Source: an uncultured Poribacteria bacterium
GTDB lineage: Bacteria > Poribacteria > WGA-4E > WGA-3G
Length of the DNA: 64,000 nt
Assembly: GCA_951812525.1 (NCBI GenBank)
Contig: OX638316.1
Coordinates: forward strand, 1,562,506 to 1,626,505
Reading direction: 5' to 3'
In this document: positions 62,481 to 64,000 of the stretch, one piece after another
Position numbering within the stretch: position 1 is the stretch's first letter
How the letters are laid out: every line of letters begins with the position of its first letter
Notes under the pieces: generated by a model
Seen by the model: only the letters and a program-made list of their open reading frames with translations
Told to the model about the DNA's origin: nothing
Database searches by the model: none
Program-made: the position numbers and the translations under genes

Positions 62481-63718
62481 ATTCTAATCTAACCGCAGCA
62501 CCTCACGAAGTAGGGCTATCAAAAAAGCAGCTTGAGCACATCTCTGATACCGCGCAGAGGTTTATTGACGAAGATCGACTCGCTGGTGCGATCACGGTTG
62601 TAGCACGACGCGGCAAAGTTGCGCACTTCGAGGCGTTCGGTATGATGGACATTGAAACAAACAAACCGATGCGAAAGGATACCATCTTCCGAATCTACTC
62701 AATGACCAAGCCAATCGCCGCCGCTGCAGTGATGATGCTCTGTGAGGAAGGAAAACTACAACTTGATGCTCCGGCTTCGGTCTACCTGCCCGAATTAGGT
62801 GGATTAAAAGTCGCTAAGGACCCCGATGCCGAAACACTCACACTGGTTGAAGCAGATCGAGAAATAACCGTTCAGGACCTAATGCAGCATACAGCCGGAC
62901 TGCCCGGTGCCGCCCGATACATGGCAGGTCAAACTGCTGTCGATAAATACTACCGCAAGGTGGGACTACACCATCTGCATGCATGCAACCTTCAAGAGAT
63001 GGTTAAGAGGCTTGGCAAGATCCCGTTGTTGTACCAACCCGGATCCAAGTGGCACTACAGCATCGCTGCAGATGTCTTAGGCAGACTAATTGAGGTAGCT
63101 TCTGGACAGTCCTTTGATGTATTTTTAGCCGATCAAATCTTCCAGCCGTTAGGCATGCATGACACCGGATTTTATGTGCCGGAAGAGAAGATAGACCGTT
63201 TCTCGGGCATGTACGGTCCAAAACCAGGTGGAGGTTTGCAGGCTATTGATGCACCAGAGGGCGGAACCGGTAATGTATCCAAAACCAGTTTTAAACGGAA
63301 ACCGAAATTCCTGTCTGCGGGTGGCGGTTTAGTCTCTACTGCAACCGATTTTGCCCGATTTTGTCTAATGCTCTCTGGCAAAGGAGTACTCGCCGGGAAA
63401 CGACTGATGAAAGCCGAGTCTGTCGAATTGATGACGCGCAACCATTTGCCAGATCACTTAATACCGTTGGACAAAAAACCGGAGGCACGTTACGCCGGGC
63501 TCGGTTTTGGACTGGGTGTCTCGGTTCGAGTCAAACAAACGGACTGGATACCTGCCTCCCAAGTCGGTGAATATGGCTGGATCGGCGGAACAAGCACCGA
63601 ATTCTGGATTTCACCGGGAGATGAATTAATAGCAATCACGCTCGCGCAGCACATACCTTTTTCGGAGCTCAGCGAGAAAATCAAACCACTCGCCTACGCC
63701 GCCATCTTGACAGAATAG
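62474..63718 (+). CDS. Serine hydrolase of the beta-lactamase class C/esterase family
   Basis: 414 residues from ATG 62474 (GTGGAG at 62459). S76-M-T-K79 is the nucleophile motif, Y195-S-I replaces the usual YxN, and GWIGGTSTEFW fits the KTG-equivalent strand. QHTAGLPG is the conserved loop. Such proteins are usually esterases, D-aminopeptidases or carboxypeptidases, not antibiotic-degrading. No signal peptide. Overlaps the WD40 gene. Confidence 0.88.
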   Translation: MLNSNLTAAPHEVGLSKKQLEHISDTAQRFIDEDRLAGAITVVARRGKVAHFEAFGMMDIETNKPMRKDTIFRIYSMTKPIAAAAVMMLCEEGKLQLDAPASVYLPELGGLKVAKDPDAETLTLVEADREITVQDLMQHTAGLPGAARYMAGQTAVDKYYRKVGLHHLHACNLQEMVKRLGKIPLLYQPGSKWHYSIAADVLGRLIEVASGQSFDVFLADQIFQPLGMHDTGFYVPEEKIDRFSGMYGPKPGGGLQAIDAPEGGTGNVSKTSFKRKPKFLSAGGGLVSTATDFARFCLMLSGKGVLAGKRLMKAESVELMTRNHLPDHLIPLDKKPEARYAGLGFGLGVSVRVKQTDWIPASQVGEYGWIGGTSTEFWISPGDELIAITLAQHIPFSELSEKIKPLAYAAILTE

Positions 63719-63870
63719 TGCTCAGTTATGATAATTCCGATGCATCTCTTGTCTCAAGATGAACACACGCTTATCTCTCTCGTAAAGTGGATAGCGGATA
63801 ATTTCTTGAAGTACTTATGCGTTTTCGGATTTGACTATAATGATGTGAGTTTGATAGAGAGAACTTGTAC

Positions 63871-63889
63871 CGCAAACTGTTAGTTTGCG
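63871..63889. repeat. CGCAAACT-GTT-AGTTTGCG palindrome
   Basis: Perfect 8-bp stem with loop GTT in the tail after the last gene. Followed by a degenerate AACTGACAATCGATAACTACC run at 63943-63958 of the type seen at 19370. No T-run follows. Confidence 0.6.
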
Positions 63890-64000
63890 ATACTTTTGAG
63901 GAACACTTAATAGACATCCGAAACCTCTTTAACTGAAAACTGACAATCGATAACTACCAAAATGATTATCAAAAACACCCCGGAACATGTAAGCACCAAT

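Overview
The window carries about 51 protein genes, no RNA gene I can recognise, and no insertion sequence or CRISPR array. The content points to an uncultured, Gram-negative-type bacterium of the Candidatus Poribacteria kind. It has four formylglycine-type sulfatases, four phytanoyl-CoA-dioxygenase-like (PhyH) oxygenases (one fused to HEAT repeats), LamG-type exported proteins, many SDR, aldo/keto and TIM-barrel sugar genes, and a lipoprotein and an OmpA protein that imply an outer membrane. This placement is an inference from gene content; no rRNA is present to confirm it.

Layout. 1-3450: end of an AapQMP-type amino-acid ABC transporter plus an SDR. 3451-15366: a one-strand, eight-gene operon behind a consensus promoter. 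It encodes a vWA-like lipoprotein, a four-helix membrane protein, a tubulin/FtsZ-like protein, a large actin/Hsp70-fold protein, a membrane coiled-coil protein, a MotA/ExbB-like channel protein with a roughly 500-residue tail, a MotB/OmpA-like partner, and a membrane-anchored transglutaminase-like protein. This is the strongest candidate for an unusual system: a cytomotive filament coupled to an ion-driven envelope motor. 15701-24264: PhyH, AAA ATPase, sulfatase, GHMP and PfkB kinases, a membrane GATase-like protein and an ABC ATPase. 24348-30763: tgt (minus strand), HIT, two SDR-type epimerases, HNH, GDPD and a possible deacetylase. 30874-35765 (minus strand): a sugar operon (TIM barrel, cupin, AKR, SDR), then a BatA-like vWA protein and a membrane protein. 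36144-42300: LamG protein, TPR protein, transketolase, cytochrome c, and a thioredoxin-fold gene whose reading frame is interrupted by one TGA at the redox-active position and followed by a SECIS-like hairpin, so probably a selenoprotein. 42367-46775: DUF4175-like giant protein and PPK2. 46836-58903: PhyH/sulfatase catabolic region that also holds an AAA-ATPase plus TOPRIM-like pair. 59298-63718: XPB-type helicase with its Bax1-like nuclease, a three-blade WD40 protein and a serine hydrolase.

Non-coding features recur. There are short palindromic elements (several of the form GTAGGnGGGGTTTnTAACCCC), two of them present as tandem pairs; degenerate CCAACAGCTGAC-like tandem repeats between genes; and sigma70-type promoters, many with an extended TGn -10. 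Two exported proteins share a C-terminal LAV-[DE]-P-x2-K-[LM]-TT-x-W motif that may be a sorting or anchoring signal.
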